DNA from: Schistosoma haematobium
Lineage: Eukaryota > Platyhelminthes > Trematoda > Strigeidida > Schistosomatidae
Direction of reading: 5' to 3'
Assembly (NCBI RefSeq): GCF_000699445.3
Contig: NC_067202.1
Coordinates: 13,917,924 to 13,981,923 of the forward strand
DNA length: 64,000 nt
The position numbers were made by a program, and so were the translations under genes. This document shows positions 44,506 through 57,180 of this stretch, piece after piece (the first letter of the stretch is position 1; each line of letters opens with the position of its first letter). The notes below the pieces were generated by a model that saw only the letters and a list, made by a program, of their open reading frames with translations, was not told the DNA's origin and searched no databases.

Positions 44506-45630
44506 CCCCTGTGATTTTATCGATTTTCAATCAGATAAGATAATTAATTAACTCAGTTTAGGGTTTAAAAAAATAATCAAAATCATTATGCTGAAATGTA
44601 CATTACTCATCTTTCATCATCATGATCATCATTCATACTGATCTGTCTGAATATCATCTTTAAAAATAGTCTATTGAACAAGATGACATTTTCAACTGAT
44701 CTACATGGTATCTTACAAATACTGGGAATTAGATCCTTTTTTTGTATAATTTACGATGTTGAATCATATTTCTTGTATGCTTGATTAAATAATTAAGTGT
44801 CAGAATATTATTCTATTATTTCTTTCTCTCTCATACACTTGAATGATACAAACAAATGATTTGGTTATTGAGTTTAACGCTGAGAGATTGAAAATGAATG
44901 AATGAATGAATGAACAGTTTTGACTTTTGATACATTTGAGTTGTTCCACTGTTTCATTTGTTACTACTGTATACATTTGTTTATTTGGGTTTATATGTAT
45001 AGGTTTCACATTATGCTGAATTGAATGAATGAATGAATGAATGAATGAATGAATGAATGATGAAATGATCTATTGGTGTTAATGACTAGCATTTTTATTG
45101 TTTGTTAGGTTCGTTAAGCTTGAATGATACTACTGATTCGGCTTATTCGGAACGGAACGAAGGATCAATGATTCAGAGACTCGATAGGCTATTCTGGTCC
45201 ATTGTCCCCGACTCAGCTAACTCGATCAAGAAGTTTTGATAAGATGTAGAAGTGTATTCTACAGGCAATCAGCAGATACCAGATCAGGTCAAGTCAAGTC
45301 AATCAGGCACACAAATCAAGCGTATTTATACAAATATTTATAATCGATATTGTCATGGTAAAAAATTTTAAACATTACTCAATAAGTTGATCAATCGACT
45401 GCCATTCAAATATTTAAATATTTAATCAATAAGTTAATCGATAAGATAAAATCACAAAATATGAGTTTTAAGGATCTATCGTTCTTAACATTGTTGTTGT
45501 AATAAACGAGATGAATTCGATGTTTGATAGATAAGTTTTGTAAAAGTTGCAACAGTCTATATTTATATTCACTTGGTATTGTGTACTCGAATCTTTCAAT
45601 CTTTGTTTATAATGCTTGTGCATTACTCAC
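44506..45630. other. No gene recognised
   Basis: (GAAT)n tracts at 44892-44913 and 45021-45060. Otherwise AT-rich sequence with no supportable gene. Confidence 0.45.
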
Positions 45631-45634
45631 AATA

Positions 45635-45905
45635 TGCACATATGCCAATAAAAGACTGATCCATTTCAGTGCCAAACATCAGTGGGAAGATTCAAGTAAA
45701 TGATACAAAATGAATTTCAACTTCACCCGATTGCATGAGCAAGTGACTATCAGGACTCAGTAGTTAAGTGGATAACTCGATGGTGCACTGGGTTTGAGTC
45801 CCGGAGTGAACATCAACTCAGATGCAGATACATCCGACTGACGTGTCCCGAATAGGACACAACGCGCATCCTGTATTCCACTACTAACCACTACCTATCT
45901 TCGCT
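45635..45905 (+). repeat. Family B (Sm-alpha type) SINE
   Basis: Upstream part (GCCAATAAAAGACTGATCCA), then GGACTCAGTAGTTAAGTGGA (A box), GGGTTTGAGTCCCGGAGTGA (B box). The hammerhead GACTGACGTGTCCCGAATAG GACACAACGCGC has A9 changed to T and GAAA changed to ACAA. Ends CCACTACTAACCACTACC. Confidence 0.85.
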
Positions 45906-45938
45906 TATAAGTCTATGTTTATTTCTATGTTCAATATC

Positions 45939-46227
45939 GGTGAGATTATAATTTATGGACGAACTTTGAGCCGCGATAAAGTGACCTTGAAAATATCAAC
46001 CTAATAACTAAGACTAAATGCGGATTATAAACCAATGTGAGGAACTAGAGTTATGATTTACATTTGATGGTTAATGTTAGGAATTAGATTTCGGGTTTTC
46101 ATCACGAACTGATATCAGTTATAATGCCGAAACTTTATTCATCCAAATGGATAAACGGATTTCGCGCTAAAACCTCAAACTCGCTATCTTGTATCTGATT
46201 TGTTCGTCCATAAATGATAGTCTCGCC
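45939..46227. mobile_element. MITE-like element, copy 2
   Basis: Same length (289 bases), ends and internal blocks as the copy at 26925-27213: GGTGAGATTATAATTTATGG at the left and its near complement at 46206-46227. Both copies are preceded by ATC and followed by TCA, so the target duplication, if any, is not distinguishable. Confidence 0.8.
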
Positions 46228-46759
46228 TCAACATTTAAAGAATTAGAATGCTTATGATGGGATATGAATGCAGTTAATTGGTATGAAACTTGTTTTTAGC
46301 CAAGATTTCATTCTAGCTGATAGTTATCATTAAGGAGTACTAGTAATTATGAGGGAGATGATTTTGTTTAAATGATTCGGATTCATATAACCAGGTTTCA
46401 TACTTTAAGATTTTACTGTTGAGTTAGTTGTATCGCTACTGAACTGATGAAGAAATAAAATATTTATAATTAATTAAGTGAATAATGACTACTGTCATGT
46501 TTATCTAGTTCTTTTAAATGCTTATCGAATTCTGTCGAGAAAGTTACAAAGCAGTCACTTGTTTAAACGACTTAATATCGTGTGGATTTCTTTTGATTGT
46601 TATCTACATACAGTGATATCGGTGATAGCATGACATGTAGAACAAGTGAGAATCTCACATCTACATGAGGATATTGTCTGTAACGACACAGAAAGGTCGA
46701 CAATTCAATCACCTAGCTCAGAGAATTCAACAACAGTAAAAATATATTCATGTTATATG
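46228..46759. other. No gene recognised
   Basis: AT-rich interval. Confidence 0.4.
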
Positions 46760-47080
46760 AGAAGGGGTTTTGTGGATATTATAGTAATTTTGATAGTTCA
46801 GATCATGAGTGACCAGTGGAGTTCTACCGGGTCTGTTGTGAGATAGTAACTCACTGATGACAATGGTGGATGTGTCACTCAATTTTGTGGATTAGTTGAA
46901 GTTAGACATTAACATCGTTGGATGCCAGCTCAGTGGTCTAATGGTTAAGCGCTCGCTTGCGAGACTGATAGGTCCTGAGTTTGAATCTCGCGAGGCGGTT
47001 TCGTGAAGACGCTCTTCCATAGAGGAGTCCCACGATAGAATGGAACGGCCGTCTAATGCTTACAAGCTTTCCATAACAGA
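46760..47080 (+). repeat. Family A SINE, with a minus-strand tail fused at its left
   Basis: 46760-46812 is a minus-strand tail (AGAAGGGGTTTTGTGGATAT, then AGTTCAGATCATGAGTGA), joined at about 46812 to a plus-strand unit beginning at CCAGTGGAGTTCTACCGGGT. Head GCCAGCTCAGTGGTCTAATG, B box region GAGTTTGAATCTCGCGAGGC. The core is the variant CTTCCATAGAGGAGTCCCACG and the right half reads GAATGGAACGGCC. Confidence 0.8.
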
Positions 47081-47329
47081 ATAAGCTGTCAATAAAAAAT
47101 TGACCACAATTATTATTGTCATATCAACTTGTCGTTGTATATATGGAGTAATTTGTATGACATATTTCTATCTGGGGTTTGTATTGATGATGTAGTCCAG
47201 AAGATGTGTAACTTCCTTATCATCTCAAAGGTCTATTATTCTAAAATTTCTATCAATCGATTTAAAGACTAGATCTTGCAGTTTCGTCTAATATTCATCT
47301 AGAATATCATAATTACTTGTTTAAATCAC

Positions 47330-47565
47330 TGAGATCACGAACCGATCAGTGTTAGACTGTCATTGGAAATCTGGAAACACTGGACGGTCGTTTCTCCCTA
47401 GTGTTCGACTCCTGAGCAGTGCGCATCCACGACCACACAAGAGGGGCTGAAACCAGGAACCTTTGGCCTCACGAGAAGACGCTTAACCTGTAGACCATTG
47501 AGTCGGCCCTATGACGTTGTCAATGTATAACTTCAATTAATCCATGATCTCGCACCACCCCTTAT
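47330..47565 (-). repeat. Family A SINE
   Basis: Minus strand: left core CTCAGGA (G5 to C) and right half GGAGAAACGACCGTCCAGTG; stem I is complete. Head remnant and a B-box region with several changes. Confidence 0.75.
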
Positions 47566-48485
47566 TCATTGCCTGAGGTGGATAGATGTCTTTCATGTTA
47601 TTTTGCTCAAATGATTGTTCATGATCTTTTCTAAAAAGGTAATTATTTTCTCATACAAAAAAAAAACAAATTACACAACAGTCATGTTTAGAAGAATCAT
47701 TGTTCGTGAAGAGGCTTGGTGAATGATAATTTGATCAATTCCATTCATAAACCTGATAATCAATCCCATTACTGACATCATCTAAAAACATGAGTTTAGT
47801 TAATACTCAATTAACCCTAACTAACTCATGTACAAATTCAAGTTATTAAGGTGATTTTCTTCTTCCTTCTTGTTAAACCGCATAGATTATAGTTATGTAA
47901 TCAACCTTTTTTCGAAAGTCATCTTCATTATGAATAGGATGAACTATAATAATTGAAAGAGTGAAATTTACCAGACATCGTTTTGCATGTTACAATGAAA
48001 AGAAAGTGGAGAGAGAAGAATCATAGGAGAGGAACACAACAGATTACAGATGATACATGTATAGATGTATATCCACTTGCTTCACCAAGTATGCATGTAT
48101 GCATGTATGTATGTGTATGGATTAGAATAGATAGAATATTCCGTGTTGATAATAACAATGCCATTAACTAATAGTCTTTGTGGAAGAGTATAAAGAGTTA
48201 TTATCCCTTGGGGTAAAATTGGTTTCATTTTCATTTTAATCTAAACGAAATAATGAGCAGAAAATGTTTGTTTTTTCACATCTACCTGTAATTAGATATT
48301 CAAATGAACAAGATTTAGTATACAAAGTTGAGTAGGGATTTTGTTGGACTCATGTTTAAACTCCAAGTTGAACCTAGTCAAATGGATGTACCTACATCAA
48401 CTAGAGCTCTTAGCATGTGTAATGGGAAAATATCAGCTTTTGAAAATAAAACCTACATCGGTTGCATTGGCACAAATCCATGAAG
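47566..48485. other. No gene recognised
   Basis: ATGT/TATG runs near 48089-48116 and AT-rich DNA. Confidence 0.4.
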
Positions 48486-48489
48486 TTAT

Positions 48490-48885
48490 TAACAAGTGGA
48501 CTGAACCATGTTAGTAGGTGTAGACTACCTGGTTGGGATCTATGAGACGATAGCAACCGATGGTTAGAGATCTTGAATGACATGACTTCAGAATCATTTG
48601 CAATGGCGCAGGTGTATCCAATCTTTGTGTTCTCCCAAATTCTAATCTTCTGAATTCTTCGTGTCCCATTTTTCCTTTCCACATTTATTTCACTAGATTA
48701 TACTCCTTGAATAACATCTTCTAAACTTAATCTTTCCGGTTACTGCTTATACTTTTACTACCTCTACCACTATGGGGTTTGAATTGACAATGATATCTCT
48801 GTGCTAATGTGTTATGGCAATTTTAACTAGTGTACGAACGTACGAAGCTCTACGTTGTGACTGACTGGCCTATTGATATCGGTTG
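48490..48885 (+). pseudogene. 3' end of a second non-LTR retrotransposon
   Basis: The blocks GTAGGTGTAGACTACCTGGT, GGGATCTATGAGACGATAGC, CAATGGCGCAGGTGTATCC and GACTGACTGGCCTATTGATA correspond to the C-terminal coding end and 3' UTR of the LINE fragment also seen at 17040-17400. The translation around 48570-48620 gives LQNHLQWRRCIQSLCS. The minus-strand open frame 48410-48682 is antisense to it. Confidence 0.6.
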
Positions 48886-48889
48886 CATA

Positions 48890-49070
48890 AGCTGACGACT
48901 GATTAAAGTTATTAGCTTAGTAGAATAACTGCTCGAGTGTTTTAAGTATAAAAGTACTCTATTCGAATCTCACTTTTAACATCAACTCTAAGATGTAGTT
49001 ATATGTAACTGATGAGTCTCGAATAGGACGACCACAATCTCCCTGGAATACCATCTATTAACCGTTATAC
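48890..49070 (+). repeat. Family B SINE, decayed
   Basis: Head remnant (AGCTTAGTAGAATAACTGCT), B-box remnant (TATTCGAATCTC), CATCAACTCTAAGATGTAGT, then a hammerhead with intact CTGATGA (about 48999-49005) but GAAA replaced (GACGACCACAATC). Confidence 0.75.
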
Positions 49071-49215
49071 AGATTTACTAATAAGATGAGATTTAATCTA
49101 ACTCATCAAATCGAAATATTATATTCAAACAACAAACATAATTGAACCCATATTCATGATCGATAGTGTGTTCAACATCAATCTAATTGCCATGAAAATC
49201 CCAAGGGGCATTGAC

Positions 49216-49904
<689 letters not shown>

Positions 49905-50098
49905 TACTTACTTACGCCTGTTACTCCTAATGAAGCATAGGCCGCCGACCAGCATTCTCCAACCCACTCTGTCCTGGGCCTTCTTTTCTAGTTCCATCCA
50001 ATTCTTGTTCATTTTTCTAATGTCTATCTCCATTTCCCGGAGTAATGTGTTCTTCGGTATTCCTCTTTTCTTTTGGCCTTCAGGATTCCATGTGAGGG
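49905..50098 (-). pseudogene. RTE-like retrotransposon 3' fragment with TAAG tail
   Basis: (TTAC)n at 49905-49915, then CGCCTGTTACTCCTAATGAA, CCGACCAGCATTCTCCAACC and TTCTTGTTCATTTTTCTAATGTC. The coding strand is minus; this copy belongs to the same subfamily as 37663-38449 (MLVGGL, DMRRMN equivalents). It is 5' truncated at about 50098. Confidence 0.85.
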
Positions 50099-50934
50099 CT
50101 ATTATATGTATTCCATTCCTACTATATAATTATTAAATAATTAGACATTATTATTTCTATTCTTTTCCTAATGATCTTTCATATAAACCATTAACTACTA
50201 TTTTATGATGGTATCATGCTTAATCTGTTTTCAGTTTACTATTCATTGCCTCCTCTACTCACAGTGACTTTTTAGCTTGATCATGTATGATTGTTCTTTT
50301 GCGTTTTATGATGTAATGTGGTCGAGTATATCAGTATAGAAACTCTGTATGATTGAATTATAATATTCGTATCATGGAGGTTGACTATTGTATTCTGAAC
50401 TGAATGTACAGGGTAGAGAAAGGGAGAGAGAGACAAACTACCAATATAAGCATAGTGTCGTCCTAAAGTTATTAGTTTTGAGTGGATTCGGATTGATGTA
50501 TTGGTCACTGATATTAGGAAGTGGTTATCAGTCATAACAATGTTTATCTTATCTCATTTTATTACTACTCCTAGTCGAATTCTATCGATCAAGTTACAAT
50601 ATGGTTAATAGTGTCTAAGTTACTTGGTATTACGTAATGGGAAATACCACTTAACTTAGGTTTCAAACTGTTTCGTACTCTCTAATCAGACATATCTCAA
50701 CATAGTATAAAATATATTGATTTACTTTGTCAGTAGTACTCGATCAGCACAGAAATGACTAGTTAAGCATGACAACTGTTACTATTAACTTATCAATCAT
50801 TTGTTAGTATTTCATTCATATAAGGAGTCAGTCACAACCCCTTATAGGTCTGTAGTAACGTTTAAGATCGTGAAATTTGTTGATGTTGGTTCAAATATAC
50901 CACGCACACACAGAGAGAAAGAGAGAGATTACAG
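50099..50934. other. No gene recognised
   Basis: AT-rich with no identifiable feature. Confidence 0.4.
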
Positions 50935-51020
50935 ATACACACACCTTACTGATGAGTTTTAAATACTATGAAACCTAAGTTGAATGGGGTTATTCTGTCG
51001 ACTGCTTTCAATTATCTATC
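50935..51020 (+). repeat. Family C SINE 3' fragment
   Basis: ACACACCTTACTGATGAGTT followed by TTAAATACTATGAAACCTAAG and ATTCTGTCGACTGCTTTCAA. The left core CTGATGA is intact; stem II has decayed. Confidence 0.6.
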
Positions 51021-51123
51021 ATTGGAAACTATTTCAGTTTAAGTCTAATGTACAGTGCAACAGTTATATCATTTTAATGTAACCAATAGAACTCATGAGT
51101 TATTCAATATGATTATATGTGTA

Positions 51124-51807
51124 TGTAACGCAAAAAGAACGATGAAAATCCCTCCGCAGCTCTTTGTTGAACAGTATTGTCATTTATTTGTTCCTTCTCC
51201 TTGTCGTGTATTTTAACCTTTGTTCAGATCTCGTTTAACCACACCTTTTGTTCTTCAGTCTTCCTTGTCTGAGCCTTTATTATGTGATTTTGATCAAAGA
51301 CTTATCTTTTGTTACCTAAGTTTCCATTGCATGTTGCCGGACTATTGACAGTAAGGTCGTGTTTGACTAAGCTCAAGGTCACGGCGTGGTCCAGTGTGTG
51401 ACTGTTAACCTTTTGACTGTCTGCTTGGGAGGATTGCTGGAATCCGTGCGGATAGATATTTGAACCCATCTTGTTGGGAATATTTTTATTGATTCTCAGG
51501 TATCAAACCCCTTAGTATTAACTGTTTCCTTCATTGTTTAGTGCGCTACTTTGCGTTGGTGAAACTTCTGACTGTATAGCACAGGCTGTACCGTTTGAGG
51601 TATTTTGTACTTTTGATATAATTTGTTCTGTTTTCTAAATTAGAACCGTTTATATTGAGCACAGAGTTTGTGTTTTGATATAATATAATACGAGTATTTC
51701 AAAAACGCATTGTACGCTGTACAGAGGAACATAGTCTGGTCTAATCGAATAAATTTTGGTTCGTCAGTCCGAAGTTCCAACCGAATACTGGCAGTTCGAT
51801 AGTTACA
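51124..51807. mobile_element. Solo LTR with perfect terminal repeats and 5-base target duplication
   Basis: Starts TGTAACGCAAAAAG and ends TCGATAGTTACA, so the ends TGTAAC/GTTACA are perfect inverted repeats. Both flanks read GTGTA (51119-51123 and 51808-51812). At 684 bases with no internal coding region and a base composition less AT-rich than its surroundings, it fits a solo LTR of a Ty3-like or BEL-like retrotransposon. Confidence 0.85.
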
Positions 51808-51929
51808 GTGTAGTTTAATTTCCGATTGTCTATACTTTTCTTCTTCTTTTGTTGGGAAAAACAAACTTCATTTTTTTATATCATGCTATTAAAGACTATA
51901 TAATAATAGACAGATAACCATTTTTATAA

Positions 51930-52203
51930 GCAAAGATGAATAGTGGCTAGTAGTGGAATACAGGATACGCGTTTCGTCCTGTTTGGGACTCGTCAGTTGG
52001 ATGTACCTGTATCTCGGAGTTGCTGTTCACTTCGCCACTCAAAACCAGTACTGTCCACTCTAAACGCCGTCTCGTTATCCACTTAGCTACCGAGTCCTGA
52101 TAGCCACTTGCTTATGCAATGGGGTGAAGTTGAAATTCATTTTGTATTGTTTGTTTGAATTTTCACATTGATGTTTGGCACTGCAATTGATCAGTGTCTT
52201 ATT
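51930..52203 (-). repeat. Family B (Sm-alpha type) SINE with all core bases retained
   Basis: Minus strand: upstream part (about 52203-52110), A box TAGCTAAGTGG (complement of about 52080-52090), hammerhead CTGACGA (51996-51990), stem II GTCC/GGAC and GAAA (51975-51972), cleavage triplet ATC. Stem I next to the core is weak (CCAA with CTGT instead of CCAG/CTGG), so activity would be reduced or absent. Confidence 0.85.
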
Positions 52204-52355
52204 AGATAACGCGATATTGTTTGAAGCGAACGGTACTGAGTTCGAATCCCAGAGGGAATATCAACTCTGAGATGCAGACACATCCAGCTAACGAGTCCCA
52301 AATAGGACGAAACGCGTATCTTGGATTTCACTGCTAACCATTATCCATTTGTGCT
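52204..52355 (+). repeat. Family B SINE
   Basis: Begins within the head (GATAACGCGATATTGTTTGA), B box GAGTTCGAATCCCAGAGG, then ATCCAGCTAACGAGTCCCAA and GACGAAACGCGTATC. Stem I, stem II and GAAA are intact, but G5 is A. It forms an inverted pair with the copy at 51930. Confidence 0.88.
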
Positions 52356-53029
52356 TATTAAACCTATGAATCAAGTCAATATGGATGTAGTCCGCACAAA
52401 TGTAGTCCTAAATAACAATTGAAGGATATAAGTAAACAACACCAAATGAATTTCAGATAACCATCTTATTATATAATAAATCATGAATTTCAAGTTTATA
52501 ATTAACAATTTATTATTCATCACTCAAATTAATGAACATTTCTCATATATAAAATGAACTATTTCATGAGTATAAAATGATCTAAACATCTGGTTGTTCA
52601 ATTTATTGCTTGATGAATCTAATAAATTTAATTGTTCTTATTAGAAGGTAAATGAAAGTGATCAGTGTAACATGAGATGAACCCTGTTGACTGTTCAGGT
52701 TTCCTTTTTTTTCTTCTTTTTTTTCTTTCTTCTATCACAATTATCCTCTCTTCCTACTTTACCCCCTTCCCTTTTTGTTTTCTATGCATCCTAATCTCCT
52801 GTACAATTCTCTCTCTCTGTGTGTGTGTGTGTCTGAGTACACATAACTCAGAGAATTTAGTGTGTTTGAAGTAACCTTTTGATCATAAATCAATAACTGA
52901 TCTTTATCATATGCGCTTGTGTGTATTTATTTATTCAGGTTTTTGTGTTGTGTATTATTGTATGTGTTTGTATGTACGGTTTGTCTCTTAAATAAACTGG
53001 AAAGTTTGTGTTATGAAATGATCTCAGCT
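52356..53029. repeat. Low-complexity region
   Basis: T/C-rich tracts (52700-52790), (CT)n(GT)n at 52809-52832 and TGTGTA-rich runs (52917-52980), resembling the block at 12625-13010: TGAAGTAACCTTTGATCA and TAACTGATCTTTATCA occur in both, so these two stretches share an older repeat. Confidence 0.55.
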
Positions 53030-53520
53030 AAACACTCACCAAATAATCGTTTCATCTCAGTATAGGATTCATCAGTGGTAGTTAGCACCTACAATGTCAC
53101 TAGAAAAGATGGAACGTAGGACTTCTATTTCATATATGGACACTTGACTTCTAGATCGCTGAGATAGCATTCAATGGCTTGTATGTTTAATTTCACTTAA
53201 TTCGTAATACTATGTAACTATCTTACAATGCACTTGGTTAGTTAGCCGCCTAACATTTGGTACGGTTAAACTTCACCGGTTATAGCTTCTCACCAAAGCT
53301 TACTTAGACTAGAAGTTAAATATATACATCGTCGGATGCCGGCTAAATGGTCTAGATATTAAGCGATTAAATAAGAGACAGAAGGTTCTGGGTTCAATTT
53401 CCCATGTCGAGGTCAATGAGTGTCCACATCCACTAATCAGTTTCATCTCAGAACGAAACCACTATCCAGTGTTTCTTGATCTTTAGTAATAATTTAACTA
53501 AGATCGTTCGATAATGTTAA
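53030..53520. repeat. Two decayed family A SINE pieces, inverted
   Basis: A minus-strand piece (53040-53180) and a plus-strand piece (53325-53520: GCCGGCTAAATGGTCTAGAT, GGGTTCAATTTCCCATG, AGAACGAAACCACTATCCAGTG). Confidence 0.65.
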
Positions 53521-53824
53521 TCATGAACTAATTGTTATATATACAAATAACATATGCTTCAACGATTTCTTAATCTTCATATGCATCACAAAATACAGAT
53601 TTGCATAATGTATGTAAAATTACATGAACTTTTTATACAAGAATATAAACATTTATACAACAGTCACCAAAATGTCAAGTTCAAAGGTATAAGTATTTGG
53701 TTAGATCACCGCATACAATGATCCGGATACACTATAGTAGAGCTTCTATAATTCTATTGATATACATGAATTCTAATGTGTCTAAGACTCCTTCTGTTAA
53801 AATATATTCAAGAAGAATGATACT

Positions 53825-54080
53825 GTGGTATATGCTACTTACGTCGACATGATTAGTATATAACTCTAGTCAGGAATAGAATGTCTGGTAGCAGGAAATT
53901 GAGAAGATCATATAGGGAAGAACGGGAACAGAGAGCCATTGTTACGGAAGTGAAAGAACAGTGAAATGTAAGACAATTGATAAACATTTTACAAATGAAG
54001 TAACTCTATAAATTTACGCTAAAATGAAATCGGTTGTCCTCATCTATGTTCTCATTCACAACAATACAAAAATACAGTAG
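53825..54080 (+). repeat. Dispersed repeat R3
   Basis: GCTACTTACGTCGACATGAT, AGAATGTCTGGTAGCAGGAA, AGACAATTGATAAACATTTT and CATCTATGTTCTCATTCACA blocks. Confidence 0.75.
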
Positions 54081-54345
54081 ATTATTTGTATATGATAGAA
54101 TAACACTTATCCTTTTACGTACCCTGTTAACTGTCTCTAGAGCTCTCTCTTTTTTTCAAAAGTCTAGGTAAAACGAATATACAAATTGTAATAGTAAGTG
54201 TCGTGGTTTTCTAGAATATTGGGGTTGTACAAAAAGAGAATCTATTCTCTAATTTTATAGGAGATTTTAATGATTATTTTTATCAATATAGGTGGGTAAT
54301 TAATTATCCCTGTGATTATTTAGAATCAACAATATTCTTAATAGT
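54081..54345. other. No gene recognised
   Basis: AT-rich. Confidence 0.35.
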
Positions 54346-54545
54346 TGGATTTATGAATCGATTAAGGGTAGACCACTATAGAAAACCTGGAAGCAATGGA
54401 CGGCCGTTTTGTCCTAGTATGGAACTTCTTCGCAGCAGTGCGCATCCACAATCCCGTCCGTGGGATTCAAACCCAGGAACTTCGGAACTTTGACTCATGA
54501 ATTCTACAATTAACAACTATTAAAGTCTACAAAGAAACACCATTC
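54346..54545. repeat. Family A SINE: minus-strand unit joined to a plus-strand tail
   Basis: Minus strand from tail (CTATAGAAAACCTGGAAGCA) through hammerhead remnant to B box (GGGATTCAAACCCAGG), then at about 54487 a plus-strand tail (TTTGACTCATGAATTC). GGACAAAACGGCCGTCC has lost G12. Confidence 0.7.
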
Positions 54546-54889
54546 TGATAACAGCAATACTGGTTAATATTCTTTGATCTATCTAATGACGTAGAATTTA
54601 TTCAGTAGAAGAATAGTAATTATTCAAAAGTTCTAATTGTTTGAAACATATTGCAGTCTGAGATGCTTGATCCCCAAAATAATTCGTCAAATTTATTATT
54701 TAATGTTTTTCTCCCTGAAATTTCCCACATTGCTAGTCTGCCGTTTTTCTTGCTGTTAACACTGTTAACCACATGATTCACTAATGCTTTTGTATACTAC
54801 TCATCCCTTTATTCTCATGAGCTCTGGTTACATATTTCTACAAACTAGCAGTACACTATGTAATTCCCCTTCTTGCTTGTCCCTCATGT
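54546..54889. other. No gene recognised
   Basis: AT-rich. Confidence 0.35.
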
Positions 54890-54958
54890 AGAATCGTGCA
54901 TACCCACTTCTGAACAGTCCCTCATTAGAACGAAACGGCCGTCCAGTGCTTAGATCGA
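54890..54958 (+). repeat. Family A SINE hammerhead fragment
   Basis: GTAGAATCGTGCATACCCAC, then CTGAACAGTCCCTCATTAGA and ACGAAACGGCCGTCCAGTGC. The right half is perfect; the left core CTGAACA has lost G8. It ends where the R5 repeat begins. Confidence 0.7.
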
Positions 54959-54961
54959 CAT

Positions 54962-55460
54962 TACACAATTATGATTATTACTTGTATTCGGGTATAGTAT
55001 TAAAGTTATCGTAACATTAGGTGAAATGACTATTCGATTAATTCCGTTTGGACGATATTGTGCACAAACATTTGTTCTTGAGGAAACACATACCAACAAC
55101 ACTCGAACCACAAAGAACTAACAATTCGATATATTCCTATCCAGTCAAGTTTTAAAAATTGAACAATAAAACTACTGAATATACAAAATTACAATTAACT
55201 ACTCATAAATCAGAATGTTTTACACAATGGAGACATTCTGTCTGGAAATATTTAATATTCATTAAAGAGAATTCTTCACTCATAAATTTATGGCTCTTTA
55301 TATCAAACATGTTTCAGCATGTTCCCTCACATCATCATCACCATGTGATTGATAGACACTGGACAGAATTTGACTGAGTTTTAAAACACCCATTATTATT
55401 ATTATTATTACTATATCCTCTCTTCATTTACTTAATGGTTTAGCCCCTGGACGTCCGATG
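54962..55460 (+). repeat. Dispersed repeat R5
   Basis: Near-identical sister of 14437-14965. The 72-codon open frame here (55159-55377) is interrupted in the sister, so it is taken as chance. The CAT-rich site at about 55329-55343 has only four to five units. Confidence 0.85.
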
Positions 55461-55574
55461 ATCAGTAATAAGCTCAGGAAACTAATCAAAGTTACGTATA
55501 ATTTAATAGAACATTCTAAAATATTAGTCATTTTATAGGAAACTTGAAAAGTAATAAAAATAACCTCTTAAGTT

Positions 55575-55870
55575 ATAAGCAAAGATGGATTATGGCTAGT
55601 AGTGGAATCCAGGATGCACGTTTCGTCTTATTTGGGACACGTCAGTTGGATGTACCTGTATCTCAGACTTGCTGTTCACTTCACTACTCGAAACCAGTAC
55701 TGTCCGCTTTAAACGCCATCTCGTTATCCACTTAACTACCGAGCTCTGACAACCACTTGCTTGTGCAATGGAGTGAAGTTGAAATTCATTTTGTATTGTA
55801 TGTTTGAATCTTCTCAATGATATTTAGGATTGCAATCGACCAGTCTCTTATTGGCATATGTGCATAAGGC
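55575..55870 (-). repeat. Family B (Sm-alpha type) SINE
   Basis: Minus strand: upstream part up to about 55870, A box remnant TAGTTAAGTGG, hammerhead CAACTGACGTGTCCCAAATA AGACGAAACGTGCATCCTGG. A9 is T, the rest is intact, and the end is ACTACTAGCCATAATCC. Confidence 0.85.
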
Positions 55871-56024
55871 ATACAGCATATGTTATAGATATTTGGCACA
55901 TTTTATTTCAGCCATATATATCACATACATCTCAGAAGTTCATTTTAAGGAAGTACGACGTATACTTATCATTAGATTATATATCTATGCGGATCGACGA
56001 TCCTGCTCGTGGGATTCGCAGTAT

Positions 56025-56165
56025 TAGATGCTGGCTCAGTGGTATAGAGGTTAAGCGTTCGCATGCGAGACCGATAGGTCCTGGTTTCGAATCACATGAG
56101 CAGGATCGTGGATGAGCACTGTCTCGGAAGAGTCCCATACTTCTATGGCTTTTACTAACTATCAA
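56025..56165 (+). repeat. Family A SINE, 3' truncated
   Basis: Good head: GATGCTGGCTCAGTGGTATAGAGG and TCCTGGTTTCGAATCACATGAG. The hammerhead breaks off after GAAGAGTCCCATAC. Confidence 0.75.
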
Positions 56166-56554
56166 GCTGTTTAGTCAACCGTCATTTTCATGAAATTTCG
56201 CATACTCAATAGAAGTCGTATACATTTTTTTAAAAAGGAAAGCTACTGTAAACATTTAAATAATCATAGGAGTAAGTCTCTATTGTATCAATTGTGTTTT
56301 TTCTCTCTCGCCTTATTATCGATTTTCATCTGGATTCATTCAATACAGAAACAATTAATATAATAATATTGTCAGCTTTATATACAGGTAGATCCACATG
56401 ACTTGATGTCATTAAAATATTATGTAACAATAAACAAAGGGAACAGTTTTAATTCTCATAGTAACAAAAGTCATAAGATTGATTAATTTCTTTTTAATTG
56501 ATTTAATTAATAAATACGAAATTAAACCGACTTCTGTAGATAATGTAGATTGTT
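56166..56554. other. No gene recognised
   Basis: AT-rich. Confidence 0.35.
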
Positions 56555-56935
56555 TCAATTGATATCATGAATGGATGAATATTAGAACAACATTGAAACC
56601 ATGGAAACAATCGATGGCTGATTTGTCCCTGTATAGGTCTTCTTAACAGTGCGCATCCACGATCCCGCACGTGGGACACGAACCTAGGTCATTTGGTCTC
56701 GCGGGCGAATGCTTAACCTCTAGACCACTGAGTAGGCAGCATTTGTCAGATAGAACAAAGATCCTGAGTTCGAGTCCCACGTGCGGGATCGTGGATGTGT
56801 ACTGTTCAGGAGTCCAAAAAAGGGACGAAACGGCCTTCCAGTGCTCTCAGGTTCTAAATGGTGGTCTAACATTCATCCATTCATGATATCAGTTGAAACT
56901 CAATTGAATATCCACAACCCTTTACTGAGAATATA
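56555..56935. repeat. Inverted pair of family A SINEs, head to head
   Basis: A minus-strand unit (56555-56740, head at the right with CTCAGTGGTCTAGAGGTTAAG complement) is joined to a plus-strand unit starting inside the head (56757: AGATCCTGAGTTCGAGTCCC) with GACGAAACGGCCTTCCAGTG intact. The left core reads CTGTTCAGGAG in the plus unit. The two tails mirror each other. Confidence 0.8.
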
Positions 56936-57180
56936 GATTACCTTTAGTTCTGTGAACTTAGCCTACTCATAAGTAGTTAAAGTGTTTCTTGAATAAAATG
57001 TTTGGAAAGGTTATTTCTATTCGTTATACTTTTAACCAGATGAGTTGTGTACATTTCGATTGGAGCTAATTATGTAATTACGGATTATCTGTTTTGTCCA
57101 GTTTGAGGCTTTCCCTTACGTTGAATAATTCAATGTCCATCTGTGATTAACAGATTAGTGGGCAACAGTGATTTTTGAAA
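56936..57180. other. No gene recognised
   Basis: Sequence around 56950-57010 recurs inverted near 58495-58560 (TGTGAACTTAGCCTACTCATAAGTAGTTAAAG), another sign of local inverted duplication. Confidence 0.45.

Noticed and set aside
55159..55377. 72-codon open frame with a His run
   Set aside because: Lies in repeat R5; the sister copy at 14437 has an internal stop at the corresponding place.
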